A DNA stretch of 39,949 nt from CAZKRU01 sp964555235 (GTDB lineage: Bacteria > Verrucomicrobiota > Verrucomicrobiia > Methylacidiphilales > CAMAQI01): assembly GCA_964555235.1 (NCBI GenBank), contig CAZKRU010000039.1:1-39949 (forward strand). Reading direction: 5' to 3'. Each line of letters opens with the position of its first letter. Positions within the stretch are counted from its first letter, which is position 1. The notes beneath the pieces are model-generated. The model had not been told where the DNA came from and ran no database searches. It saw nothing but the letters and a program-made list of their open reading frames with translations. Shown here piece after piece: positions 31,313 to 39,669 of the stretch. A program made the translations under genes and the position numbers.

Positions 31313-32599
31313 ATGATGCTTGGAATTGGAATCGTGATCGGTTTGCTCGTTGGAGGGCTGATTCAGGCGTTGCGTGCTTCTCAGGCAATGCAAACGGAAC
31401 GAGTCGCTCGTGCGCAGGCAGAAGAATCATCGCTGCAGGCGCGGCGTCAATTGGAGCAACTTCAATCGGAACGCGAAGGACGTGAGCAGAAGGTGCTTGA
31501 GTTGACCGGGACCTTAAGTCGTTTCGGGGCGGAGCGTCTGGCGATGGAAGAAAAACTCGAGACGCGCGAGAAGGAGTTCATTTCGCTTCAAGAGCGGATG
31601 CGGGAGCAATTTCAAAACCTGGCGAATGAAATTCTTGAATCCAAGAGTAAGCGTTTCACTGAGCAAAATCAGGAGAATATTCAGGGACTGATCACGCCGA
31701 TCCGGGAGAGTCTGGAATTGTATCAGACGAAGTTGGGGTTGAGTGAAAAAGCGCAGGCGGAGGTTCTCGGGCAGGTGAGGGAACAGATGGAGCAGCTTCG
31801 CACGGGGAATCAGGCGCTCTCTCAGGAGACGGAGCAATTGCGACACATTTTGAAGTCGAGCGCGGCCCGAGGCCGATGGGGGGAGGCAACTCTGCGGCGA
31901 GTGGTCGAGGTGGCGGGGATGAGTCCGCATTGTGATTTTGAAGAACAGAGCTCCGGCGCGGAGGGAAAGCCTGACCTCGTAGTTCGTTTGCCGGAGGGGC
32001 GGAAAATTATTATCGATAGCAAAATGCCGGACATCGAGTGGGTGCGACATCTGGATTCGACGGATCCGGTCGCTCGACAGGAGGCGATTCAACGTCACGC
32101 CAAGGTTGTGAGCGAGACCGTCCGTCTCTTGGCTCAACGGGAATACCACAAAATGGAAGGATCGCTTGATTATGTCGTCTGTTTCCTTCCGGCAGAATCG
32201 ATTTTCAGCGCGGCTTTGGAGGGGGATCCGGATCTGATTTTGAGTGCGGCCCGGCAGAATATTATTCTAACGACGCCCTCTTCACTCATTGCATTGCTAC
32301 GCGGCGTTCAACTGAGCTGGCAATATTACCAACAGACTCAGCAAGTTCATGAGATCGCTAAAGCAGCGCGGGATCTGTATTCCAAGGTGACGGTCTTCAT
32401 GGAGCATTTCGCTGAGGTAGGTGCGGGATTGGAGAGGGCGAGTCGTGGATTTAATAAGGCCGTTGGGAGCTATCAACGAAGCGTAAAGCCGGTCGGAAAG
32501 CGATTGGTTGAATTGGGAAGCGATGCGTCCGGGAAGGAATTGCCTGATATCGAGCCGGTGAATGATCAGCTGCGAACGGATGAGTTGAAGTTGCTCTGA
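31313..32599 (+). CDS. rmuC: RmuC family DNA recombination protein
   Basis: The 428-residue protein starts with a membrane anchor (LGIGIVIGLLVGGLIQALRA). A long coiled coil (about residues 30-170) follows, then the RmuC nuclease-like domain: GRWGEATLRRVVEVAGMSPHCDFEEQ, KPDLVVRLPEGRKIIIDSKMP, and later MEGSLDYVVCFLPAESIFSAALE. RmuC limits DNA inversions and affects recombination, probably acting near the membrane. The ATG at 31313 is used; a second ATG follows directly. A REP palindrome that may end transcription lies five bases after its stop. Confidence 0.93.
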   Translation: MMLGIGIVIGLLVGGLIQALRASQAMQTERVARAQAEESSLQARRQLEQLQSEREGREQKVLELTGTLSRFGAERLAMEEKLETREKEFISLQERMREQFQNLANEILESKSKRFTEQNQENIQGLITPIRESLELYQTKLGLSEKAQAEVLGQVREQMEQLRTGNQALSQETEQLRHILKSSAARGRWGEATLRRVVEVAGMSPHCDFEEQSSGAEGKPDLVVRLPEGRKIIIDSKMPDIEWVRHLDSTDPVARQEAIQRHAKVVSETVRLLAQREYHKMEGSLDYVVCFLPAESIFSAALEGDPDLILSAARQNIILTTPSSLIALLRGVQLSWQYYQQTQQVHEIAKAARDLYSKVTVFMEHFAEVGAGLERASRGFNKAVGSYQRSVKPVGKRLVELGSDASGKELPDIEPVNDQLRTDELKLL

Positions 32600-32603
32600 T
32601 TTT

Positions 32604-32635
32604 GGTAGGGACGCCTCTCCGTAGGCGTCCCTACC
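32604..32635. terminator. GTAG-headed REP palindrome, terminator-like
   Basis: A perfect 13-bp stem (GGTAGGGACGCCT / AGGCGTCCCTACC) with a CTCCGT loop is followed by ATTTT, directly after rmuC. It can work as an intrinsic terminator. The GTAG head, GGACGCC stem and CTCCG loop match the REP unit found inside the ketosynthase gene at 23885-23909. Confidence 0.8.
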
Positions 32636-32716
32636 ATTTTACTTAAAGGGTCGATTGATTTTCCGATTGCGACACTCGGCAATTCCTTTACGCTCCCTTT
32701 TCTCAAAGGAAAAAGA

Positions 32717-34255
32717 ATGAGCGAACGATTTTTTATCACAACGGCGATTGATTACGCGAATGGGAAGCCGCATTTCGGTCACGCCTACGAAAAGGTTCTG
32801 GCGGATGTTTTGGCCCGATATCAGCGGAGTCTCGGTCGCGAAGTTTTTTTTCTGACAGGGACGGATGAGCACGGGCAGAAAGTCCAGCAGTCGGCCCAAA
32901 AGCTGGAGCGTGAACCTCAGGCGTATGTTGATGAGATTACAGCTCAATTTGAGGCGTTGTGCGGGATGCTTCAGATTACACATTCACGCTTTGTTCGGAC
33001 GACGAATCCGATGCACAAAAAGTTTGTTCAGGACGCGCTTCAAAAGCTTCATGACCAGGGGGAGATTTATTTTCAGGAGCACGAGGGGTTTTACAGTACG
33101 CGTCAGGAGCAGTTTGTTACGGAAAAGGAGATGGTCGATGGAAGGTGGCCGGAGATTTATGGCGAAGTCGTGAAGACGAAGGAGCCGAATTATTTTTTCC
33201 GACTCTCCAAGTATCAGGGATGGTTGCTCGAGTTCTTGAAAGAAAATCCTGACTGGGTCTTTCCGGAGTTTCGTCGTAATGAGTTGATGGCTGCGTTGGA
33301 AAAACCGCTCAATGACCTCTGTATCTCGCGTCCGAAATCGCGTTTGAGCTGGGGAATTTCGCTCCCATTTGATGATCAATATGTGACGTATGTCTGGTTT
33401 GATGCCTTGATCAACTACGTCTCGTTTGCCAACTTTGGAAAACCGGAGAACCGGTGGCCGGCCGATGTTCATGTGATTGGAAAAGATATCATGATTCCGG
33501 CGCATGCGGTTTATTGGCCGATTATGCTCAAGGCGTTGGGCTGGGAACTTCCGAAGCGGCTGGTGGTTCATGGCTGGTGGTTGAATCGTGGCGACAAGAT
33601 GAGTAAGTCGATTGGAAATGTGGTCGACCCCGTTGAGTTCGTGAAGAAATTGGGGAGCGATGCGTTCCGTTATTTTGTGAATCGTGAAATGGTGCTGGGT
33701 CACGATGCGGATTTCAACGAGGAGAAAATTCTTCAGAGATACAAGAGTGATCTCGGGAACGATCTCGGAAATTTGGTGAATCGCAGTCTCTCGATGGTGA
33801 ATCGTTATCGCGAGGGGGTGGTTCCTGCGTATGCTCCAGAGGCAGTGACGCAGGTTGAGGCGGCGTTGCGGGATGATGCCGTGATCGGACGCTATCGCGA
33901 GTTGATGGGCGGGTTGCAATTGCACCTCGCGTTGCAAGCGATCTGGACCTTGGTGCAGCAAGGAAATCAGTACGTCGATCAAACGGCCCCATGGAAATTA
34001 GCGAAAGATCCCGCACTGGCGGGACGTCTCGATGTCGTGCTCGCGCATTTGGTGGAGACCGTACGTCGTCTGAGTGTATTGATTGATCCTGTTTTACCGG
34101 AGAGTGCCCGTCGAATTCGAAAAATGCTTCAACTTCCAATGGAACCTGCATTGCTTTCTGAGGCAGCTTTTGGAAGTACGATGACCGGTCGAAAAGTCGA
34201 GGCTCCGGAAGTGCTTTTCCCGAAGTTGGAAGAGCCGAAGATAGAAGTGGATTAA
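32717..34255 (+). CDS. metG: Methionyl-tRNA synthetase
   Basis: This enzyme charges tRNA-Met. The 512-residue class I synthetase has the HIGH-like HFGH (H19-H22) and KMSKS motif K294-S298 (DKMSKSIGN), plus GTDEHGQKVQ, WFDALINYVSF and HGWWLNRG. The expected zinc-finger cysteines of the longer MetG type are absent, so this is the short, zinc-free subtype, and it also lacks the C-terminal tRNA-binding domain found in many longer MetG proteins. AAAGGA seven bases before the ATG supports the start. The 203 bp after its stop hold only a 6-bp hairpin (34309-34326) and no gene. Confidence 0.97.
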   Translation: MSERFFITTAIDYANGKPHFGHAYEKVLADVLARYQRSLGREVFFLTGTDEHGQKVQQSAQKLEREPQAYVDEITAQFEALCGMLQITHSRFVRTTNPMHKKFVQDALQKLHDQGEIYFQEHEGFYSTRQEQFVTEKEMVDGRWPEIYGEVVKTKEPNYFFRLSKYQGWLLEFLKENPDWVFPEFRRNELMAALEKPLNDLCISRPKSRLSWGISLPFDDQYVTYVWFDALINYVSFANFGKPENRWPADVHVIGKDIMIPAHAVYWPIMLKALGWELPKRLVVHGWWLNRGDKMSKSIGNVVDPVEFVKKLGSDAFRYFVNREMVLGHDADFNEEKILQRYKSDLGNDLGNLVNRSLSMVNRYREGVVPAYAPEAVTQVEAALRDDAVIGRYRELMGGLQLHLALQAIWTLVQQGNQYVDQTAPWKLAKDPALAGRLDVVLAHLVETVRRLSVLIDPVLPESARRIRKMLQLPMEPALLSEAAFGSTMTGRKVEAPEVLFPKLEEPKIEVD

Positions 34256-34458
34256 GCTTAAAAATTACTTAAATCGCTAGGTAGTTGCGAAGCGCTTTTA
34301 TTCGATTCCTCGACACAATAGTCGAGCAATTGGCTGACTGAACCATAAAAAACCTATTCCAACAACGCGAAGCTGCAGAGTTGCAAATCCTTTTAATGTC
34401 ATAATTGCTTTAAACGTAGTTTCACGATCTCGTTAGTTTCCATTGAGGTCACTTTAAC

Positions 34459-34887
34459 TTAATCCTTCGGTCGAGCCAGATAACGAATTCGGACGGTATA
34501 TTTTGCGGCTTCGTCGGTGAGAGCGGTTTGCGTGTAATACTTCGTTTCATTCGGAGTGAGGGCGAGGGTGTCCCAGGCCGGTTCATTTCCATTACTGGTG
34601 TAGAGGACTTGCCCGCTCGAGTCTTTGAAAAGCGTTTGAGCCTGAACTTGAATGACTTCTTTCCCGGTTCGATTTCGTAAGCCGACTTGAATGACGAGTC
34701 GATTTTGACCATTTCGCGAGACGATTGGGTTTTTGTCGACGGCAATTGTGCGTTCGAGGTCTTCGTCAAGAAGGACGACCGGCTTGCTGACAGCTTCCGG
34801 CGAGGTCGCGTCTGCGGTCGGAGTGTATGGTCCGGAGGAGCAGGCGATGAGGCTGAGTGCGAGGAGGGGGAGGATTAGTTTTTTCAT
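34459..34887 (-). CDS. YcfL-like (DUF1425) lipoprotein
   Basis: MKKLILPLLALSLIAC gives a lipoprotein signal with C16. The mature domain (LVIQVGLRNRTGKEVIQVQAQTLFKDSSGQVLYTSNGNEPAWDTLALTPNETKYYTQTAL) follows the YcfL/DUF1425 pattern. In enterobacteria ycfL lies next to lpoB, and here an LpoB-like gene is two genes upstream. The ATG at 34887 matches the signal peptide; the longer frame from 34980 would overlap the upstream gene. The function of YcfL is unknown. Confidence 0.8.
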   Translation of the reverse strand: MKKLILPLLALSLIACSSGPYTPTADATSPEAVSKPVVLLDEDLERTIAVDKNPIVSRNGQNRLVIQVGLRNRTGKEVIQVQAQTLFKDSSGQVLYTSNGNEPAWDTLALTPNETKYYTQTALTDEAAKYTVRIRYLARPKD

Positions 34888-34891
34888 AAAT

Positions 34892-36100
34892 TTAAAATCG
34901 GAGAAAGACGACGTTGAGTTCTTTCGTGGTTTTCGGGAGTTGATCGGCTGGAATGGTTTGGGTTTGAATGACCGCTCCATCCGACCGTTCTCCTTGAATC
35001 AATAGTTCTGCCGTTCCGGAGGGGACCGTCAAGCCGAGAAGATAGACCGAGTGCGGGAGGTTATCCCACGTGCGTGTGTCCGCCTCGGCGCGTGTGGAGG
35101 CGGAAGCGATTCCGGTGCCAATCGCTGCGAGCGCCAGGATTCCGGAGCTGATTCCAGATTTATCAACTTGAGAGGCGGCGACGGCGCCACCGGCGAGTCC
35201 GATCGTTGCATTTCCTGTATCTTCCTTAAACGAAGCTTTTTCGCCGAGAATTGCGTCGACTTTTCGAGTTCCTCGCGTCGTGGCTTGAAAAAAGAGATTC
35301 TCCGCTGGAGCCGAGACGATTTCCGGCGAGCTCTTGACTCGGATTCGTTGAATTCCGGGAGCTTCCTCGCGAAACTTCAAGAGCTCGTTGAATTTCCCCC
35401 CGGAATACTTGATCGGGGCGCGACCGACTTCAACGACGACGAGGAGATTGTTCTCCGGTTGGGGAGGAGGAACGACCCCTTGTTTGCTGGAAAAGCTGGT
35501 GGCGCGAGCAAGGGCCTGATCCGCGGTGGAGGAATCATTTTTTCGCCAGGAAGCGAGAGCCAAGGCGAGTTCGTCCGAGTACCAGTCTCCGGAAAAATTC
35601 TTAGCGTCGTCACCGGTGAGATCCTGAATCTGGGAGCGTTTAAAACAGGCGGCTGCATTTCCAGCATCGCCTTCTTTCAAATAAAGCAGTCCCCGGTAAA
35701 AATAAAGTGCGGATCGTTCATAGGATTCTCCTTTGAACCATTTTTCCCGTTCGCCGATGAAATTGCTCTTCGTTCGTTCTGCTTGCTTGGCGCCCTCTTG
35801 AAGCGCTTCGACTTCATGAATCGCCTGGTCGAGAGTTTGTTTGGCGAGGGTCCACTCTCCGAGTCGAATCGCCCCGAGTCCGCCGCGCATGGCATGAAGC
35901 GTTGAGTTGGGACGACCTTCCGCGTAAAGGGAGAAAAAATACTCACGTAATTCCGGACGGATCTGACGTCGGGCGACTTCCATTTCAGCCCGGCGAATCG
36001 TATCGGGTTCAATCGCCTGTCCGGAAGCGGAGTGAGGTCCGCTGGAGACGCAACCCGAGATTAAAGCCAAGGAGAACGCAAGCAATGCGATTCGGTTCAT
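34892..36100 (-). CDS. COG3014-like lipoprotein with TPR-like N-terminal half
   Basis: MNRIALLAFSLALISGC gives a lipoprotein signal (C17). The N-terminal half (about residues 35-210) is helical with TPR-like repeats (RGLLYLKEGDAGNAAACFKRSQ, ALALASWRKNDSSTADQALARAT). The C-terminal half is beta-rich and contains a short hydrophobic stretch (NATIGLAGGAVAAS...SGILALAAIGTGIASAS). The order LpoB-like, this type, YcfL-like is a known linked trio in some Gram-negatives. The role is probably envelope or peptidoglycan related, but unproved. YcfL starts four bases after its stop. Confidence 0.75.
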   Translation of the reverse strand: MNRIALLAFSLALISGCVSSGPHSASGQAIEPDTIRRAEMEVARRQIRPELREYFFSLYAEGRPNSTLHAMRGGLGAIRLGEWTLAKQTLDQAIHEVEALQEGAKQAERTKSNFIGEREKWFKGESYERSALYFYRGLLYLKEGDAGNAAACFKRSQIQDLTGDDAKNFSGDWYSDELALALASWRKNDSSTADQALARATSFSSKQGVVPPPQPENNLLVVVEVGRAPIKYSGGKFNELLKFREEAPGIQRIRVKSSPEIVSAPAENLFFQATTRGTRKVDAILGEKASFKEDTGNATIGLAGGAVAASQVDKSGISSGILALAAIGTGIASASTRAEADTRTWDNLPHSVYLLGLTVPSGTAELLIQGERSDGAVIQTQTIPADQLPKTTKELNVVFLRF

Positions 36101-36133
36101 TTTAGGGGCGTCCGCCCAAGCAACGATCTATTT

Positions 36134-36241
36134 TCTCGCGCAGAGCTCGCGGAGTCCGCAGAGGGAGAAGTTTTTGTTTCATGCCATTCATTAGCTGTTT
36201 AAAGTTTAGTTCACAGCGGGCACAGCGTCCTCTGCGCGAGA
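36134..36241. repeat. Intergenic inverted-repeat element with GCAGAG/CGGAG arms
   Basis: The left arm at about 36134-36170 and the right arm at 36212-36241 are near reverse complements (TCTCGCGCAGAG against CTCTGCGCGAGA at the outer ends), with a loop of about 41 bp. Arms hold three degenerate units each. It lies between the LpoB-like and COG3014-like genes. Confidence 0.75.
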
Positions 36242-36265
36242 TCATCTGAAGCAATCTGCTTGAGA

Positions 36266-36868
36266 CTAGCGATAAACGGCACTCTCGCGGCCTTCCTTCT
36301 TAATTTCGTACTGGTTTTCCCAGACGAGAACGTCGCTGTAATCAACAAGCTTGAAGGAGATCAGGAAATATTCGCTCTGACCTTTTCCGGAACTGGCGGA
36401 AATTCCCTGAAGTTCAGCGGTGAGAAGATAGTCGTACGTCGCGCCCTTGCGTCCAGAGGCAGCGGTTCCTCCTCCTTGAACGGTGCCTGATTCACGAAGC
36501 TCCTGTTCACGTTCGTTGGTTTTGGCGGAAGCGTCACGTGCGAGGAATTGCACTTTTCCGGAAGTATATTGCATGAGGGTTCCCCGGAGTTTTGTGGTGT
36601 AGAGGGTGGTATCGATGGGGGAGCTGCTTCGATTGGTGACCGGAGTGATCATAATTAAAGGAGCTTTTCCGGCATGAGCGATCGCGGGAGTGGAAAGAAT
36701 CGATTGTGCGGCTTTTTGAGCGGCGGCGGCAATATCTTGGGATTCGACGCCTGTTCCTGCGACTTTACCTTGGGATCCGGGATCCACATAAGAGACGTCC
36801 GATTTTGGGGCCGAGGCGCAACCGATGAGGAAGATAAGGACGACCGAAAGGGGGAGCAAGTGCTTCAT
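36266..36868 (-). CDS. LpoB-like penicillin-binding protein activator lipoprotein
   Basis: LpoB-type outer-membrane lipoproteins stimulate the peptidoglycan synthase PBP1b from the periplasm. MKHLLPLSVVLIFLIGC gives the lipoprotein signal (C17). The domain (PLIMITPVTNRSSSPIDTTLYTTKLRGTLMQYTSGKVQFLARD, then TYDYLLTAELQG, then YFLISFKLVDYSDVLVWENQYEIKKEG) fits the LpoB/FlgO-like family. No PBP gene is in the window. It heads the minus-strand lipoprotein trio. Its start is 46 bp from the Pho-box-like site on the other strand. Confidence 0.82.
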   Translation of the reverse strand: MKHLLPLSVVLIFLIGCASAPKSDVSYVDPGSQGKVAGTGVESQDIAAAAQKAAQSILSTPAIAHAGKAPLIMITPVTNRSSSPIDTTLYTTKLRGTLMQYTSGKVQFLARDASAKTNEREQELRESGTVQGGGTAASGRKGATYDYLLTAELQGISASSGKGQSEYFLISFKLVDYSDVLVWENQYEIKKEGRESAVYR

Positions 36869-36914
36869 GAAAGTAAAACTAAGAGTCGTTATTAGGGAGT
36901 CAAGCTTCGGAAGT

Positions 36915-36932
36915 TTGTCACGGATTTGTTAC
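36915..36932 (+). promoter_or_regulatory. Candidate Pho box upstream of the response regulator gene
   Basis: TTGTCAC, four bases, TTGTTAC forms the 7+4+7 direct-repeat layout of a Pho box (CTGTCAT-type heptamers with 11-bp period). A third weaker half-site (CTGACAT at 36938) follows. It lies 52 bp before the PhoB-like gene, which would fit autoregulation. The heptamers match the consensus at five to six of seven positions, so this is plausible but not certain. Confidence 0.45.
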
Positions 36933-36984
36933 AAACGCTGACATTGCACGATGCCAGATTCACGTCTAGGGTGGTTTTCAGTTT

Positions 36985-37683
36985 ATGGCAACCCAACGAA
37001 AAGTTTTGGTGGTAGATGATGAGGCAGATGTAGTCGACTTGGTTCAAATGGGGCTGCGGGGAGCAGGTTATTCGGTGACCAGTGCGGACAATGGAAGTGA
37101 TGCGTTAATCCGAGTGAAGAACGATCCTCCTGATTTGTTGATACTCGATTTGATGCTTCCAAAGCTCTCAGGCTTAGAGGTTTGCAAACAGCTTAAAAAG
37201 GACCCGACCACTTCGGCGATCCCGATCATCATGTTGACGGCGAAGTCGGAAGAGGTTGACCGGATTGTCGGATTGGAGCTCGGTGCCGACGATTATGTGA
37301 CGAAGCCGTTTAGCCCCCGGGAATTGATCCTTCGGGTTCAATCAGTCTTGCGGCGCGGAAAGGAAAAATCCCAAGCCCAAGAAAAAGTGACGTGGGGGGG
37401 GATCTCACTGGATCATTCTCGACACGAAGTTTTGCTGGAAGGGGAAGCACTCGAATTGACCGCGACGGAATTCAAACTTCTCGCAATCTTGTTGGAGCGT
37501 CGGGGCCGGGTGCAGGGTCGAGACCGTCTTCTGAATGATGTCTGGGGTTACGAAAGTGTGATTGATACCCGAACGGTCGACACACATGTTCGGCGTCTTC
37601 GCGCGAAGCTCGGAAAATGTGCGGACTACATTGAAACGATTCGAGGCGTCGGCTACCGGATCAGCGACGCGCTTCCGGAGTAA
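36985..37683 (+). CDS. PhoB/OmpR-family response regulator
   Basis: The 232-residue protein has an intact receiver: acidic pair D11/D12, phospho-acceptor D55 (LLILDLMLPK), T85 (IIMLTAK) and K107 (YVTKPF). The C-terminal winged helix (LTATEFKLLAILLERRGRVQGRDRLLNDVWG, then TRTVDTHVRRLRAKLG) is OmpR/PhoB-type. It has no histidine kinase beside it, so it is an orphan here; a PhoR-like partner may lie elsewhere. The Pho-box-like site upstream supports a phosphate-type role, but this is not proved. A repeat element follows its stop. Confidence 0.93.
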   Translation: MATQRKVLVVDDEADVVDLVQMGLRGAGYSVTSADNGSDALIRVKNDPPDLLILDLMLPKLSGLEVCKQLKKDPTTSAIPIIMLTAKSEEVDRIVGLELGADDYVTKPFSPRELILRVQSVLRRGKEKSQAQEKVTWGGISLDHSRHEVLLEGEALELTATEFKLLAILLERRGRVQGRDRLLNDVWGYESVIDTRTVDTHVRRLRAKLGKCADYIETIRGVGYRISDALPE

Positions 37684-37711
37684 ATCGGTTTTTTCTCAGA
37701 AAATCCTAATT

Positions 37712-37799
37712 TCTCGCCAAGGCCGCCAAGGCGCGAAGTAGAAGTGTTTCTGAATCCAACTCAAAGTAATCGCTTAGCGTCTTGGCGAGCTTAGCGAGA
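37712..37799. repeat. Second copy of the GCCAAG-unit inverted-repeat element
   Basis: The left arm at 37712-37738 differs from the 28951 copy only in the middle unit. The right arm at 37771-37799 is its near reverse complement. The loop is about 32 bp. It sits between the convergent response regulator and NIL-protein stops and may end both transcripts. Confidence 0.85.
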
Positions 37800-37802
37800 G
37801 AC

Positions 37803-38051
37803 TCAACCCTCGATGGTATTCAGTTCAACCGGTTCAACTTGAACGCCGGCGGCTTCGAGCCAAGTGATGGCTTGTTTGATAGTGGCGCGGTCACCATTAA
37901 TTTCGAGGGCGATGATTCCGATCTCTTTCGTGACGCTTGCATTGCGGATAATGAATGAGATGTCGAATTGTTTTGCCAACTGGCAGAGCAGCGGTTTTTC
38001 GCACGCTTCTGGTTTGAAGGTGAGCCAAAGGCGTTGAGTTTCGTTTGCCAT
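37803..38051 (-). CDS. Stand-alone NIL-domain protein
   Basis: The 82-residue protein is little more than one NIL domain (LWLTFKPEACEKPLLCQLAKQFDISFIIRNASVTKEIGIIALEINGD, then IKQAITWLEAAGVQVEPVE). NIL is the ligand-binding ferredoxin-fold domain at the end of the methionine ABC transporter ATPase MetN, and it also occurs in proteins linked to homocysteine synthesis in some bacteria and methanogens. The ATG at 38051 is four bases after the sulfur-carrier stop; the longer frame would overlap that gene. It is the third gene of the SAM-riboswitch operon. Confidence 0.88.
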   Translation of the reverse strand: MANETQRLWLTFKPEACEKPLLCQLAKQFDISFIIRNASVTKEIGIIALEINGDRATIKQAITWLEAAGVQVEPVELNTIEG

Positions 38052-38055
38052 GGGA

Positions 38056-38331
38056 TCAACCTCCCGCAATCGCCGGAACGATGCTGATTTCGTCAGAATC
38101 TTTGACGGGAGTCGTTTGGTTTTGAAGGAATCGAATATCTTCCCCATTGAGATAAAAATTCACAAAGCGTCGGATTTCGCCATTTGCATCGAGGAGGCGT
38201 TCGCCAATCCCGGGAAATTTAGCTTCAAGATCCTTGATGACTTCGCCGACTGTGGCTCCATTGGCTTGGATGACATCTTGATTTTGGGTGAGGTTACGGA
38301 GCGGGGTGGGGATGCTGACGGGGATGGGCAT
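38056..38331 (-). CDS. MoaD/ThiS-like (CysO-like) sulfur carrier
   Basis: The 91-residue ubiquitin-like protein ends in Ala-Gly-Gly (PAIAGG), the form needed for adenylation and C-terminal thiocarboxylation. Other parts (IPTPLRNLTQNQDVIQANGATVGEVIKDLEAKFPGIGERLLD, then VNFYLNGEDIRFLQNQTTPVKDSDEISIVPA) match MoaD/CysO-type carriers. AAAGGA four to five bases before the ATG supports the start. It lies 14 bp after the threonine-synthase-like gene, inside the SAM-I riboswitch operon. No E1-like activating enzyme (MoeB/ThiF type) is in the window. Confidence 0.92.
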   Translation of the reverse strand: MPIPVSIPTPLRNLTQNQDVIQANGATVGEVIKDLEAKFPGIGERLLDANGEIRRFVNFYLNGEDIRFLQNQTTPVKDSDEISIVPAIAGG

Positions 38332-38345
38332 AGATTCCTTTCGAA

Positions 38346-39599
38346 TTAAGGGGTGAGGGCTGGGGCGTTCGAGAGCAATTGATCGAACTCCCGGAGGCTC
38401 GGGTTAATGCAGCGCGCCGCGCCGACATGATCGGCGACCGCTTCTGCCGTCTTGAGTCCGTTTCCGGTAATACAGAGCACAATGCGCTCGTCTTTCGGAA
38501 TCTTTCCGGTCTCAATTAATTTTTTCGCGCAGGCCATGGTGACGCCGCCCGCCGTTTCAGCAAAAATTCCTTCGGTCTCTGCGAGTAACTTGATGCCGTC
38601 GATGATTTCAGGATCGGTGACATCTTCACACGCTCCTTGGGATTCGCGAATGGCGTGCACGGCATAGTAGCCATCCGCCGGAGTTCCAATCGCGAGTGAT
38701 TTTGCAATCGTCTTCGGCTTTGGCACTGGTTTGATCAAATCGGTTCCACTTTTGAAAGCCGCTGAGATCGGGCCGCAGCCGGTCGCCTGAGCGCCATGAA
38801 CGGAGAATTTTCCTTCGGGGATAATTCCGACCTTCATGAACTCTTGATAAGCTTTTGAAATTTTCGTGAGGAGAGATCCGCTTGCCATCGGAATGACGGT
38901 GTGTGCGGGAACTTCCCAGCCGAGTTGTTCGACGATTTCAAATCCCATCGTCTTGGAGCCTTCCGCATAATAGGGACGGAGGTTGACATTGACAAAGCCC
39001 CAGCCATATTTCCCGGCGATTTCTGAGCAGAGACGATTCACTTGATCGTATGGACCGTGAATTCCAATGACATTTGTTCCGTAGACGAGACTGTTGAGAA
39101 CTTTGCTTTGTTCGAGATCGGCGGGAATTAGAACGTAACTTTTTAACCCCGCACTGGCGGCATTGGCGGCAACACTGTTCGCCAGATTTCCTGTGGAAGC
39201 GCAGGCGACAATCTCAAAGCCGAGCTCCCGGGCGCGCGAGAGGGCGACGGAGACGACCCGATCCTTGAAGGAGAGGGTTGGATAATTGACCGCATCATTT
39301 TTAATGTAGAGCTCTTTAACGCCGAGCGCGCGCTCGAGATTGTGAGCACGGATGAGCGGGGTAAAGCCGACCTTAGTGCCGACCGTCGGTTCATTGTCAA
39401 TCGGAAGAAGCTCGCGATAACGCCACATCGTCTGGGGGCGGGACTCAATGACTTTGCGGCTGATGGCTTTTTTAATCGCATCGTAGTCGTAAGCTGCTTC
39501 GAGGGGGCCGAAGTCGAATTCACAGACGTGAATCGCCTTTTTCGGATAGAGACGTCCGCATTCTCGACACTTTAAGTTACTAAAATATTCTGTCGCCAT
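38346..39599 (-). CDS. Threonine-synthase-like PLP enzyme under SAM-I riboswitch control
   Basis: The 417-residue fold-type II PLP enzyme has K112 (PTLSFKDRV) as the likely PLP lysine, a STGNLANSVAANAA phosphate/substrate loop, and an N-terminal zinc-ribbon-like start (C11, C14, C26). This matches threonine synthase, which acts on O-phosphohomoserine. However, the SAM-I riboswitch upstream and the downstream sulfur carrier and NIL protein point to methionine synthesis. It may form homocysteine from phosphohomoserine with sulfur from the carrier. The ATG at 39599 has GGGAA seven bases upstream. The frame from 39734 would read through the riboswitch and is rejected. Confidence 0.85.
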   Translation of the reverse strand: MATEYFSNLKCRECGRLYPKKAIHVCEFDFGPLEAAYDYDAIKKAISRKVIESRPQTMWRYRELLPIDNEPTVGTKVGFTPLIRAHNLERALGVKELYIKNDAVNYPTLSFKDRVVSVALSRARELGFEIVACASTGNLANSVAANAASAGLKSYVLIPADLEQSKVLNSLVYGTNVIGIHGPYDQVNRLCSEIAGKYGWGFVNVNLRPYYAEGSKTMGFEIVEQLGWEVPAHTVIPMASGSLLTKISKAYQEFMKVGIIPEGKFSVHGAQATGCGPISAAFKSGTDLIKPVPKPKTIAKSLAIGTPADGYYAVHAIRESQGACEDVTDPEIIDGIKLLAETEGIFAETAGGVTMACAKKLIETGKIPKDERIVLCITGNGLKTAEAVADHVGAARCINPSLREFDQLLSNAPALTP

Positions 39600-39669
39600 A
39601 CACGTTTCCCGAATCGAGGGGTTGAGTGAGTGAAGGCGAAGGAAGACGACAGGGATAGCTGTCGCGCTC

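Noticed and set aside
32984..33982. 332-residue minus-strand frame opposite metG
   Set aside because: It lies antisense within the methionyl-tRNA synthetase, with an unusual composition and no motif.
34256..34458. tRNA or small RNA after metG
   Set aside because: A GATTCC-like string and a 6-bp hairpin are present, but no cloverleaf can be formed.
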